DNA of 34,800 bases from Mesotaenium endlicherianum (taxonomy: Eukaryota; Streptophyta; Zygnematophyceae; Zygnematales; Mesotaeniaceae), in assembly GCA_009602735.1 (NCBI GenBank), contig WELA01010100.1:601516-636315 (forward strand), in the 5' to 3' direction. Position numbers and translations under genes: made by a program. Every line of letters begins with the position of its first letter. Position 1 is the stretch's first letter. Below the pieces are notes generated by a model, which saw only the letters and a list, made by a program, of their open reading frames with translations, was not told where the DNA came from and made no database searches. Shown one piece after another: positions 8,001 to 17,933 of this stretch.

Positions 8001-11000
8001 GCTTGAAGGTCTCCCATTTGGTGCATGCAGAGAAGTGGGATCAAAGTTAATATTTTGGGAATCTCAGGCACAGGAAGGTGCGCGGAGCCGCCGGATGGAG
8101 CTCCCTCGTCAAACTTTCCTCGTGCACACTCATAAAAGGAAGAAAAGAAATAAGAATGTGGAGAGTAGAGTGAGAAAAGAGCTCCTTAACTGCTGGATGG
8201 TGGGGGGGCACTGCCCGTGCAACACTGAGAGTGAAGGTATAGATGTAGCGGTCGAAGTAGGTCAAAGTTGAGCAGAACTAGAATCGTCAACGCAGAAGAA
8301 AGCGGAAGTGCCTGTGTACCTGTCCCAAGTGAGGCTCGCAACTGATTGCATCAACTGCAGCATCAGCTGCTGGACGGAAGGTGGGCAAGTTTGGACTCCC
8401 GAGGACATGGGCCCATGCTTGTTATGGTTTTCATATTTCTTAGACATGAACTTTCACGTGGGAGGAATTATACATCGGATAGGTATGTAAAATGGCCCAC
8501 GCTGCTGAAAAACTCAATCAAGAATGTGAGCATGCTGAGGCCAGGGACTTGCAGAGTGATGCGGGACACTCGAATGTATGCTCTTACACACGCTCACATT
8601 TTCATGCGCGTTGTGTGCTTGTTCTTTTGTTTCTCCCAGGCTTTGATTACTTGCATGCAAATGTACGTATACACATTTTTGGGTGCTTGTGTGTGTGTGT
8701 ATGCTTCTCCGCGAGCGTGTGTGTGTACAAGAGTAAGACGAGCACAGCACTCACCTAGGAGATGTGGTTAATCATGGACATACGTGATTTTGCACACAGT
8801 CATACACACATACTAAAACGAATGTGGATGCGAATGTTTCTCTTCACTAGCGCAGTTCCCTGTTAAGGAGCGAGCAATATTACATAATATTATTATTGTT
8901 ATTGTGGGTTAATATAGTTCATGAAATAGTATAATTTGGTGAGATATATTTGGTATAATAAATCTGGTATAATATATGAAATTCAATTGATCAAATAAAT
9001 AACAATTTATGGTAAGACGGATTTTTGAGCAGCTGCTGTACGAGTCGTTCGACACGGCCCCGGGCGCCTTCGAGTTTGCAACGGCCATAACGACGCGCGA
9101 CACGGACGAGATGCAAACGTTTCTCAACGACGCCGTCAACGACAGGTGCGGGGGGGTCGTAAAACAGCACATGCTGGCTTCACTCCATGTTCACACTTGA
9201 ATGTATATATACTTGTTGACGCACATATACATGGAGGTGTGTTCTGTGCGTGCAAGTGTGCGTGTGCATATGCAAGTGACTGTGGCTGTGCATCTGTGCG
9301 TGCTTGTGCGTGCGTGCATGTGCGTGTGCATGTGCGTGTGTGCGTGTGCGTGTGCATATGTGTGTGTTGTGTGTGCGCGCGTGCCTGCGTGCGGGTGTGT
9401 GTCTCTTTGTGGTTGTCTTTCTGGGTGAGTGGGTGCGTGTTCATGTTACGTATTTGTGAGTTTGTCCCCCCACAGCCATTGACAGGTGTAAAGTGCTCAT
9501 TTGGTGGGAGGTGGAGTGGGGGTGGGGAGGCATTAACAGCTGCGAGGGTGAGTGTGTGGGTGTGGTGTGCGGAGGGGGTTTTGATGGTGGGGGGTGAGGA
9601 GGATTTGACAGCTGCGAGGGGTGCATGGTGAAGACGTTGAGACAGGAGGCGACGTACGAGCCAGCGAAGCGCTCCAACAACTGGCTCAAGCTCAAGAAGG
9701 ACTACATGGACAAGTAAGCACGCGGCCGCCACCTGGCGCTTGCCACCTGGCACTTTCAGAGGCTGCCACCTGGAGACAGGCTCAGTCCGCCACCTGGCGA
9801 TGGGCTCAGCCCGCCACCTGGCACCTTTGAAAGGCGACGCGTCCTTATATTTCTCCCCGCATCTGCTCGTAATTTCAGAATCAGTGATGGACTAAGAAGC
9901 CTGTCAATTTGTGGAGGAAGAAGTGTTGCGCTTGCATGCATCAATTTGCCGGTGGCTGCTGGGTGAAGTGAAGTGCCCGTACTTGCGTTCTTGGCTCTTG
10001 CGTTATTGCATGTGTATGGATTCTTGGGCGGGTTTTTCGAAAGTATCACTTCAACCATTGTTGTTCATATCAACATCATTGGAATATCACTTTTATTCTG
10101 GGAAAATGATGTTGAATATTGGAACGGGCGGGTTGACCTTTGGCAATGTGTGCGCCAGTTTGGGAGACTCGCTCGATCTGGTGCCCATCGGCGCCTTTCA
10201 TGGACGTGGCAAGCGCGCAGGTGCGTGAATGCATTCCTAACCCAACCCTATTTCACTGCTAACCTAATCCTATCTCATCATAATTTTATCCCATCTCAAA
10301 TCCTAACCCAATTCCATCTCATTCCTAACGTAATCCCTTCTCAATCCAAACCTAATCCCCCATCTCAATCCTAACCTAACCTCATCTCAATCCTAAACTA
10401 CACCCATCTCAATGTGCTACTCAAGCCTACCCCAACCCTAACCTTCCTCGCCAGCATCGGAGGTCTAAACCCGAGGCCAGAATACAACTCACACTGCACA
10501 AGTCTGTCGTAAGGCCAGACGCGGCTCTGGAGTTTTGAAACCCCCTTACCCTCCGTCCAATCCGCTGGCGAATCTTTGGAGCCGACTCTTTGGGGCAACT
10601 TGTTAGGGGTAGAAGAAGGGGCTCGGGTTCCGGTTAAGGTTTAGGTTTCAGTTTTTGGGTTTAGGGTTCTAGGGGTTGGTGCTCCGCGATCAAGGACTTT
10701 AGACGGACTTTAGGTCTGGGTCTGTACTTTCAGGCTGGGTGTCTTTTGCCTTTGCTGTGCAATTTGGGCATTTGGGATTTTGAGTTTGAGGGGCGACGGG
10801 GACTATCCCGGGGACGTGGCTGGGGAGCCTGCCACCTAGCAGCCAGAGAAAGTGCCACGCGTTCCCAAACAGAACAAGGCAGCCAGATGTGTGTCACATG
10901 TCCACACACGTGTGTGTGTGTGCGCGCGCATGTGGGAATGCGTGCGTGCGTGTGTGTGCGTGTGTGTGTCTGTATGTGTGTCTAGTGACAACAAGACAAT

Positions 11001-11666
11001 CTCAGTCTTGGCAAGCAGACGCACCGAGGCTTGACATGTGACACACGCAAGCTCGACACGTGGCGAGCGTGCATGGACCCCTGCAAACATGACACCTCTT
11101 TACGCTCGCCCTCATGTCCCCGCTCTGGCTCTGGCTCTGGCGCTGGCTCTCGCTTTCGCTCTCGCTCACACTCATGTATCTGCGCACCACACCTGCATAC
11201 AGACACACACAAGCGCACACACGCGCACACACACGCACACGTGCATGCACTGATGCTCACACGCAAGTGCGCGCGCGGGCCCGGGGGGGTGGGGAGGGTC
11301 ATGGCATGCGATGTGACGCGTGTGTGGTGTTGGCAGGTGTCTTCGGTGCCTTCCTTTTGGCGTGCTACGACGACGAGCGCGAGGAGTACCAGTCCATCTG
11401 CAAGATCGGTGCGCTCTCTCTCTCCCTCTCTCTCTCACACACGCACAAACACAAACACACACACACACACACACAAACAGACACACACACACACATACAT
11501 GTGCACATGCACGCACACGCACAGCAGTAGACAGACACATGCACAATGGGGCACAGGTGCAACCCACTCACACGGGCGCACGCACGCCCAGGCATCATGC
11601 ATGTACATATGTCCACGCGGAGCAAAAGAGAGGGGCAGTACACACATGTAAGCATGCGCACCCGCA

Positions 11667-11700
<34 letters not shown>

Positions 11701-12081
11701 CACACGCACACGTATGGGCATATACGACACACGCACACACACTTAAGGAAAGAGATACACACTTAAGGAAAGAGATACCCACGTGCATAAACTTGTTCCT
11801 GCATGTAGTGTGTACGTTCTTCTGCGTCCCTTCCCCATCTCTCTGCGCGGGCTTGCTTGCAGTCTGCATGCTTTTGCCAGCCCTCCTGCTTGTCGTCGTT
11901 CACAAGCCTTTCAAGTGTTTATGTGTGTGTTTATTGTGTGTGTTGGCTTTGCACCCGTCAGATTCATTCTAAATGACGAAACAACACTTTTTTGAAGAAA
12001 ATACCCCTCGTTTACCTTTGACTACTCCAGTTGTCTAATTCACTTAATGAACCGTGCTTGGTGTGTGTGTGGGGGGGGGGN

Positions 12082-12125
<44 letters not shown>

Positions 12126-13636
12126 TAGGCACGGGATTCTCGGAGACGGTGCTGGCGGAACAATCGGCGAGCCTGAGAGAAAGCATCATCGAGAAGCCAG
12201 CTGTGCGTCTCCCCCTCTCTTGCTCGCTCTCTCCCTCGTCTCTCCCCCTCTCGCTCGCTCGCTCCCTTGTCTCTCCCCTTCTTTCGCTCGCTCTCTTTCT
12301 CGTCTCGTCCCCTCTCTCGCTCGCTCGCTCCCTCGTCTCTCCCCCTTTCTCGCTCGCTCGCTCCCTTGTCTCTCCCCCTCTTTCGCTCGCTCTCTTTCTC
12401 GTCTCTTCCCCTCTCTCGCTCGATCTCTCTCTTGTCTCTCCCCCTCTCTCGCTCGCTCTCTCTTTTTCTCCCCCTCTCTTGCTTGCTTTCTTTTTCTCTC
12501 ATCTCTCACCTTCACTCAAGTCCCTCTTTTCCCGTCTCTAGGTCGCTCCTCTGCTTGCTGTTGCTTCTTCAGTCTGTGGCAAAAGAGATAAAGCACACAC
12601 ACATGCATGCAAGGGTACACATGTATGTTTTTCTATCCTCTATATGTGTGTGTGTGAGAGAGAGAGAGGGGCTTCAGGTCAAAAACCAGTGCTGATGCTG
12701 CGAGTAGCCGAAGTACCGAAGAACATACGTTAGAAACTAAGGCCAAAAGAGCGTATATCGGGAAACAGCACAACCTACAGTCTGTGTCCTACAGCTGTTC
12801 CGTCAATGCTCAACCTCAATGCCTTTTTCTCTTGTTCCCTCTCCCGGCCGTCCAAACACGCCGCCCAAGTTCTTGCAGGCAGGCAGATTGATCGCGCACG
12901 CTACAACACGCCAGCTCACATCAAAACGTGCTCATTTTTCACCCCTCGCATGACTACGTGCACTATCACGTCAGCTGCACATGCTGCCACGTCAGCCGTG
13001 TACACTGCCATGTCAGCTGTGTAAATTGCCACATCAGCTATGTACACTGCCACATCAGCCTCCCCGGCCCGTCCCGATGCCTAATGAGGCCAAGCTTGGA
13101 CTTGTGTGAGCCACTCTGGCAAGATAGCAGGTGCACACACGCGCGTGCGCCTGCTGCTGACTTGGCGCGCGCGCGCGCCCGGCATGGTGCACGCATCTGA
13201 CGTGGCACACACGTGTGTGTCTCTTCTGTCCGTGTATGTGTGTGCTGGCATGTGCGCCTGTGTGCCTGTGTTTGTCTGTATATTTGTGCGTGTGCGTGCG
13301 GGCGTGGGTGCGCGCGTACATGCGGCGCGTGCGCGTGCGTCTTTGTGCATGCATATGCCTGCGTGCGTGCCTGCGTGCCTGTGTGCGTGCTCGTGTGCTG
13401 AGCTGGCGATACACCGCGCAGTCCTACTACAGGTGGGGGGACACGCTGCAAGTGGACGTCTGGTTCTCGCCGGCGCAGGTGTGGGAGGTGAAGGCGGCCG
13501 ATCTGTCGGTCAGCCCCGTGCATCGCGCGGCTGTGGGCATCGTGGACCCCAACAAAGTGCGACACCCATCCCCTCCCTCGCTCTCTCTCTTGCTATCTCT
13601 CTTGCCGTCTCTCTCGCTCTATCTGCCCGTGAGTGC

Positions 13637-13671
<35 letters not shown>

Positions 13672-15350
13672 CATGTGTGTGTCTTGCTACAGTTGCAGGC
13701 GTGTGTCTTTGCCACAAAGTATATAAGTACTTAGTAATCTTTGCTTAATTATGTGTTCGTTGAGCCCTCCTCGAACAAAATTGTCTTCTCCCCCTTTTCC
13801 TCCTCCTCCTCCTCCTCTCCCTCTTGTACTTCTTCTCCTCCCCCCTCTTGCTTCTCCTCTTCCTCTTCCCCTCCCTCTCCTTCTCCTTCTTCCTCTTCCT
13901 CGTTCCTCCTCTCCTCGCACTCACGACTCCATCCTCCCGCATCCTTGCAAGGTGCAACTACCAGCGTCAAACAATCCTTAATTAAAAGTTATCCTCACCC
14001 AATCCCCCCACATCCTGCAAGTTGCAACTGCGAGCATGGAGCTCGACTTAGAAGCCTCCTTCTCATCCACGTGCCTCCCCACCAAGCCTGACCCGAGCCT
14101 AGCACCTTAGCCCACCCCTCCCGAGCCTAGCTCCCAGAACCTAGCGCCCCCCGAGCCTACCCCCGCTGAGACGAGGCCCTGGGGCTAGCCCCACCCCAGC
14201 CTAGCTTTGTAGCTGACGAGAAGAGGGGAGTTTGTGGGCGGCTGCGGGCGGCTGTGGGCGGCAGGGCATCGCGCTCCGGTTCCCGCGCTTTTTGCGAGTG
14301 CGTGACGACAAGACGGCGGAGCAGGCCACCAGCGCCGAGCAGGTGGACCCTCGCAAAACCATAACCCTATTTTTAACAACCCTAAGGGAGGGTCCCAACC
14401 TCAAACCCCCGCCGCTAAAGCTTGGCAGTGTGCAATGACAAGTGCAGAATATGTCGCGCTCCCTCTTGCAGATTCTAAACCCTAGCCCTACCGCAGGAAA
14501 AACCTAATCTCACAAAGTAAGCACCTTAGATGTACGCCCAAAATATCGACTGTGTGTACACGCGCGCAAATGAGACTTTGCAGTTGCCAGCAACTTGGCT
14601 GTTGTGCCCGGTAATCGGTCGGCAGAGCCATCAGCCTGCAGTAAGCTCGAAATTGCCCTTAAGCTTTGCAATGGGCAATGAGAAGTGGACGGAACACGCC
14701 ACAGGGCAGAGCAGGGAACGTCCAGCAACGCCCTCGTTTTGGATCGCGGGCCCTAAACCTCCAACCCAGATTAACAACGTCAAACTCCGAACGTGAGCTG
14801 GGAGTTGCCCACTTCCTCTGAGAATGAATCGTTGCTGACCTGGAGCTCCCCAACTGGCCCGAAGATTTCAAAAGACTTGGAAAGATTTCTTGAAAAGATT
14901 TCAAAAACAATTTCCAAATAAGAATTTCAAAGGATTTCATCGAGTGGTGAAGCACCGGAGTTGTTGTCAGTCAAGAGGTGTCATCATCACGATGTGATGT
15001 GAGCGCCATTTATCGGAAGCGCCACGTGTCCGAAGCAGGGGGCGTCGCACGCACGGGGGGTTGTAGGAGCCACATGCACGAGCTGTCGTAAGCATCCTCA
15101 GTCACCAGAAAATAATCAACATGTGTCACGTACGACGGCTTTTTGTGTGTGCTCTTTTTGCACTCCCATACTTTGGGTGACAGTTTATTTGATCAAGGGG
15201 TGCATATTCTGCATATGTATTCTGTACATATATATATATATATTTATTTATTTATTTTATATTGTTATTTGTTCTGTACTGCAGGTGGCTGAGATGTACC
15301 GAGCGCAAAAAATAAACCACCAAGTGCAAGCCGGTGGCGACGATGACTAG
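4841..15350 (+). CDS. LIG1: DNA ligase I, catalytic core to stop codon (12 exons)
   Basis: ATP-dependent replicative DNA ligase. Exons: 4841-5023, 5706-5800, 6405-6492, 7300-7431, 9030-9145, 9612-9713, 10159-10220, 11337-11408, 12129-12202, 13422-13556, 14265-14342, 15285-15350. Together they give 1203 bases, 400 residues plus TAG, and every junction agrees in phase. Motif [11 protein letters not shown] carries the AMP-accepting Lys. Motif III is [10 protein letters not shown], IIIa is [13 protein letters not shown] is [10 protein letters not shown] is [12 protein letters not shown], and VI lies near [13 protein letters not shown] (here [13 protein letters not shown]). The C-terminus [12 protein letters not shown] is typical of plant LIG1. 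Only the part of the DNA-binding domain before LVPALL is missing. Neighbours: an embedded kinase upstream and a convergent guanylate kinase downstream. Introns are 0.4-1.6 kb and repeat-laden. Confidence 0.92.
5024..5705 (+). repeat. ligase I intron of decayed (TG)n with exon echoes
   Basis: Almost the whole intron is TGTGCGTG-type alternating purine-pyrimidine sequence. Three short copies of the start of the next exon are embedded at about 5383-5415, 5508-5530 and 5629-5653 (tgcctgag.aatggcagtg, aggacggcagtg and tgaatggcagtg, against the true tgcctagaggacggcagtg). No gene seen. Confidence 0.7.
5706..5800 (+). CDS. LIG1: ligase I exon after motif I
   Basis: Acceptor gtgcag, donor gtatgt, phase 0 to 2. 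Encodes [20 protein letters not shown] and then a short [17 protein letters not shown] is highly characteristic of plant LIG1. Confidence 0.92.
5801..6404 (+). repeat. ligase I intron with ATTAGCGAC repeats
   Basis: Intron holding several scattered copies of a TTAGCGAC element (about 6073, 6093, 6181 and 6331) and related TAGTGACA words, each next to CTCTC or GCACTTGAC text. They look like decayed tandem duplicates. No coding signal. Confidence 0.5.
6405..6492 (+). CDS. LIG1: ligase I exon with motif III
   Basis: One base completes Lys, then [20 protein letters not shown] and HNRILPFQ; donor gtgcgt at 6493, phase 0. The Glu of LDGE in motif III belongs to the adenylation site. The acceptor at 6403-6404 was chosen because only it restores phase. 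Confidence 0.85.
6493..7299 (+). repeat. ligase I intron: TG tract, CTG repeats, pyrimidine tract
   Basis: Three zones in order: (TG/CG)n at 6495-6690, imperfect CTG/GCTGCC triplets at about 6860-7060, and a C/T-rich tract at 7085-7290 that ends at the acceptor. The long open frame through it is low-complexity. Confidence 0.6.
7300..7431 (+). CDS. LIG1: ligase I exon with motif IIIa
   Basis: Forty-four codons in phase 0 from acceptor actctcag to donor gtgcgc. Encodes [20 protein letters not shown], then [20 protein letters not shown] and DRRK. The aromatic FAFD of motif IIIa stacks on the ATP base in the family. Confidence 0.92.
7432..9029 (+). other. longest ligase I intron
   Basis: A 1.6 kb intron. 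It contains (CA)n at 7465-7690, a donor-side echo of the preceding exon at about 7775-7826, a TG tract at 8690-8735 and an AT-rich stretch at 8870-9015. No gene recognised. Confidence 0.6.
9030..9145 (+). CDS. LIG1: ligase I exon before motif IV
   Basis: Acceptor tttttgag, donor gtgcgg. Encodes [20 protein letters not shown] and [13 protein letters not shown], ending in phase 2. The acceptor is set by phase and by the RRKQLL junction expected in LIG1. Confidence 0.88.
9146..10158 (+). other. two ligase I introns around the motif IV/V exon
   Basis: The first intron (9146-9611) is TG-rich at 9236-9430 and carries an acceptor echo at about 9500-9556. The second (9714-10158) starts with five GCCACCTGG words at 9728-9825 and is otherwise unremarkable. 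The exon 9612-9713 lies between them. Confidence 0.55.
9612..9713 (+). CDS. LIG1: ligase I exon with motifs IV and V
   Basis: Acceptor tttgacag, donor gtaagc. The junction gives Ser, then [20 protein letters not shown] and [13 protein letters not shown]. Motif IV has Cys where Leu or Ile is usual (EGLMVK), while the catalytic Glu and Lys are kept. Motif V has its KLKKDY lysines. Confidence 0.93.
10159..10220 (+). CDS. LIG1: ligase I exon, OB-fold start
   Basis: Acceptor gcgccag, donor gtgcgt. Encodes [20 protein letters not shown] plus a split Gly, a strongly conserved LIG1 block. Confidence 0.92.
10221..11336 (+). repeat. ligase I intron with CCTAAC/ATCTCAATC array
   Basis: Immediately after the donor, 10235-10445 is a degenerate tandem array of about 20 bases per unit (cctaacc plus atctcaatc), related to CCCTAAA. 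The opposite-strand type (gggtttaggg) follows at 10630-10680. (TG)n lies at 10908-10980, a GCTCTG/CTCGCT run at 11120-11170 and (CA)n at 11200-11250. No gene seen. Confidence 0.6.
11337..11408 (+). CDS. LIG1: ligase I exon, OB-fold
   Basis: Acceptor gttggcag, donor gtgcgc, phase 1 to 1. Encodes [20 protein letters not shown] and CKI, the plant-type LIG1 GAFLLACYD segment. Confidence 0.92.
11409..12128 (+). repeat. ligase I intron ending in a G run with N
   Basis: CT and CA tracts at 11411-11525 and 11675-11745, with a perfect short tandem (acacacttaaggaaagagata, two copies) near 11735-11778. The last part is a run of about 53 G interrupted by one N (12071-12124), probably an assembly or base-calling artefact. 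Confidence 0.6.
12129..12202 (+). CDS. LIG1: ligase I exon after the G run
   Basis: Acceptor ggatag directly follows a run of G with one N; donor gtgcgt. Encodes [20 protein letters not shown] and IEKPA, matching the LIG1 GTGFS...L..R...L block. The exon itself is intact despite the doubtful flank. Confidence 0.88.
12203..12515 (+). repeat. CTCGCT pyrimidine minisatellite in ligase I intron
   Basis: About nine units of roughly 33-36 bases built from TCTCCCCCTCTC and TCGCTCGCTC, all pyrimidine-rich with regular single G. The long open frames through it on both strands are repeat products, not genes. Confidence 0.65.
12516..13421 (+). other. remainder of the ligase I intron
   Basis: Unique sequence to 12960, then 4 to 5 copies of a 21-base repeat around GCCACRTCAGC at 12967-13060, then (TG/CG)n at 13200-13400 up to the acceptor. 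No coding signal beyond low-complexity frames. Confidence 0.5.
13422..13556 (+). CDS. LIG1: ligase I exon, OB-fold VWEVK block
   Basis: Forty-five codons in phase 0, from acceptor cgcgcag to donor gtgcga. Encodes [39 protein letters not shown] and IVDPNK. Confidence 0.93.
13557..14264 (+). other. ligase I intron, pyrimidine-rich
   Basis: Contains a TG tract (13640-13680), a CTCCTCCTC/TTC pyrimidine tract (13785-13915) and GAGCCTAG-type repeats at 14088-14160. No gene seen. Confidence 0.55.
14265..14342 (+). CDS. LIG1: ligase I exon with motif VI region
   Basis: Twenty-six codons in phase 0. Encodes [16 protein letters not shown] and [10 protein letters not shown]. The acceptor is ggcggcag and the donor gtggac, which is weak but placed exactly where the plant family continues EQVAEMY. 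Confidence 0.9.
14343..15284 (+). other. last ligase I intron
   Basis: Starts with CCCTAA words soon after the donor (14360-14390), has a probable echo of the preceding exon end at 14682-14722, and ends with (TA)n/T-rich sequence at 15225-15280 before the acceptor. No gene seen. Confidence 0.5.
15285..15350 (+). CDS. LIG1: ligase I last exon and stop
   Basis: Acceptor tactgcag is preceded by a T/TA-rich tract. Encodes [15 protein letters not shown], a short acidic tail GGDDD, and TAG at 15348-15350. Confidence 0.88.
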   Translation: MAEMYRAQKINHQVQAGGDDD

Positions 15351-16845
15351 GTGGACGAATTGGAGAGGGACACGTGTTGCAAGCTAGGAGGACTCAGGAG
15401 GAACCCTCGCCACATGCGCTCAGCTTATGTCCACATACTAGGGCTAGAGGGTGGACTTGGTGCAGGTAGTTTATGGCAAAGTAAAGACACGTGTGCGGGA
15501 TTAAAAACAGGAATCACAAAGCCCTAGTCACATATATAAGTGATATATGGTCTTAGAATTAAAGTCCTTTTACACGTAGACAAAGAGCTAGGCATATTTG
15601 TGGCGCTATACAGCACACGCAGCTCCTACTTAAATTTTTGAATGCTTCTATCTTTCAGGGGAAGATGTGTTAGGTGGCTGGTATATGCTTGACTCTGGTC
15701 TATATGGGAGTCATGTGCTTTTCCAGAGGCCGGTTCAAGCGATATGGAGTGCAGGCGAGAATATTAATTTGTACGTGCAAGATCCGCTCATGCGGGAGCA
15801 CATTCCAAAGTTTGGCTAACCACAAACTGTTTAAAAACGAAGTGGGTATTGAACTAACGAACACAATCAGTCGTGCATGTTGTATACGTCTTACATTAAC
15901 GTGCATAACTATTCACATATGATTTCCATGCATCATGTATCACATGCATAACAATCGACATCTACATTCAGCTTGAGTCTAATCTGCTTTGACTTCATCC
16001 TATGTTAAAAGCATGACCACATAGATGACACTTGGCACATACATGTATGATAAGCCTGACCAAAACTTTGTATATGCATGGCGTTTTTGGCAACATACAT
16101 GCATATTGCAGAACAGTACACTGCACCCCAGACTTATCGATATTGAAAAATTTGACAATATAGGTCTCCACCAAGTCTTCAAAGTAGTCTCTCAGGTAGA
16201 ACAAAATGTCAAGGAGCTCCGCCACTAAAGAACATCGAAAAGAGGAAATTGTACCTAGGCACGATAGGCTGAAAAGCAGTCGATGGTGTCTCCTAGTGTC
16301 TCCAGGTGTCTCCTGGCGTAAGATGGGAAAAGGGGCCAGGCCGACCAAAAGAAAAGGAACATGATAATGTATCAACTACTCCTACAGAGATACATGTCTC
16401 TGTAACCCCCTTGAATGATAATAAGAGAACACAAAATTGGCATCAGCAACACTACAGACCACCCCAGACTACTGAGTCTGCGGGGAGCTGCCCTGCTGAA
16501 GTCTCCGGCCGACGCCTACGCGTCAGTCCCTCCCCTCCCAATTCCTCGGCTAAGTTTGTTATACACGACTGCAGTTATACAGGACCGCAAGTAATACCCA
16601 TTTGAATAAGCTTGCAGTTAACCTCTGTGACCTCCGGAATCTCGTTACAATGGCCTGTGAAGCGCGTGCCGGGGAAAAACCCAAGCCCTGCAATGCGCCA
16701 CATCATTAATGTTGCATGACGGAGCCCCGCGGGCGCGCCACGTCAGCCAAGCCATGCAGCGTGTGCTTGCGCACAAACGCGCGCCACGGCGCACCTGCAC
16801 GGGCCACTTGGCACTTGGCACGTCTGCGCACCACCACGTGGCGCG
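15351..16845. other. intergenic region between convergent genes
   Basis: Runs from the ligase I stop (plus) to the guanylate kinase stop (minus). It should contain both 3' untranslated regions. I see no further exon, no clear polyadenylation signal and no RNA gene. GC content is lower than in the genes until about 16700, where GCCACGTSR-type words begin. Confidence 0.6.
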
Positions 16846-17113
16846 TCATCTGCCGACTATCCTCAGAACAGTTGAGTCGCCAAGGGCCTTCTCTGACGAG
16901 GCGTCGTAGCCGCCCACCACCAGGGCTTCTGATTCGCTGAGAGCGACGCCAGCATGGCTGTACCGCGCGCCAGGTGTAAGGGTGGTGGACCACCCAAGGG
17001 CAGACCACAGGCTGTCAAGCATGCCAGGTGGCGCCTCCTCGCACATCAGCCACTCGATGCCATGTGTCTTCCCGGGAGCTCCTCCTGTGATCTCGCTTGT
17101 CTCCAGCGCATAC
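16846..17113 (-). CDS. GK gene last exon, kelch, stop
   Basis: Acceptor gcttgcag; one base completes Met, giving DDM|YALETSE, then [48 protein letters not shown] and TGA at 16848-16846. GGAPG.T.GI is shared with the C-terminal extension of plant guanylate kinases. Confidence 0.9.
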
Positions 17114-17884
17114 CTGCAAGCAAGCATGCGCGCAAATGCTGTGTGGGTGACAGGTGGCAGGGCGACAGATGGCTGGACAGCAGGTGGCCGAATGACAGGT
17201 GGCGACAGGTGTGCGAACGTAGCTGTGGCGGGAGAAAGCAGCCAGATGGGGGGTAATGGGTGCCGGAGACAGCTGGAGGAGGAATAGCATCGCTAATCAA
17301 CAAACATATTGTTTATGAGATGAAGTGCGTAACGCATCAGAGGAACGAGGAGAGGCGCAGTTGCACATCAACGCCAATGCACACGCGAGTAGCCTGGTAA
17401 AAGAAGAGAAGAAGCATAGAATGCGTAAGAGAAGCAGGAAGTAAAGGGGCACCCCCGTGCATTGATTCTCAACGCTTGCACTAGCAAACAACAAAAATGT
17501 TGCTTTCAAGCCCAAATGTATTCACACCAAAGGAAGGCGGAGACAAACGCATCAGAAATCGGAGGAACGAGGAACGAGGAGCGGGAGGGGGGGAAAGGGC
17601 AAACACATGTACTGCTTTCACATGTGAATGCCAATCACATACAACATTATTGCTGCTTGTAAGACACGCGTGCAATGCATCAGGGGGACAAGGAGGACAT
17701 CAGAGGGACAAGGAGGAGAGGGGGGGGCACACACATGTCGTCGAGCGTGACTCCCTTCTCGCCAGAGCCGCCGTGGATGAGCAGCTTGGAGCCCAGCATG
17801 AGCGCAAGGTGTCCCGACCTCGCCCTCGGCACCAGAGTCTCTGCTCGGGGAGAACCCACGGTGCGATCGGAGGGGGGGGGGGGN

Positions 17885-17933
<49 letters not shown>

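Noticed and set aside
12071..12124. Quadruplex or regulatory G tract
   Set aside because: Contains an N and is duplicated in layout at 17872; better explained as an assembly artefact.
12031..12700. Several long open frames in both strands
   Set aside because: Products of the CTCGCT minisatellite and the G run; periodic Arg/Ser/Glu proteins with no family signal.
16306..16605. Open frame GVRWEKGPGRPKEKEHDN with basic stretch
   Set aside because: No homology recognised, no splice context, and it lies between two convergent gene ends.
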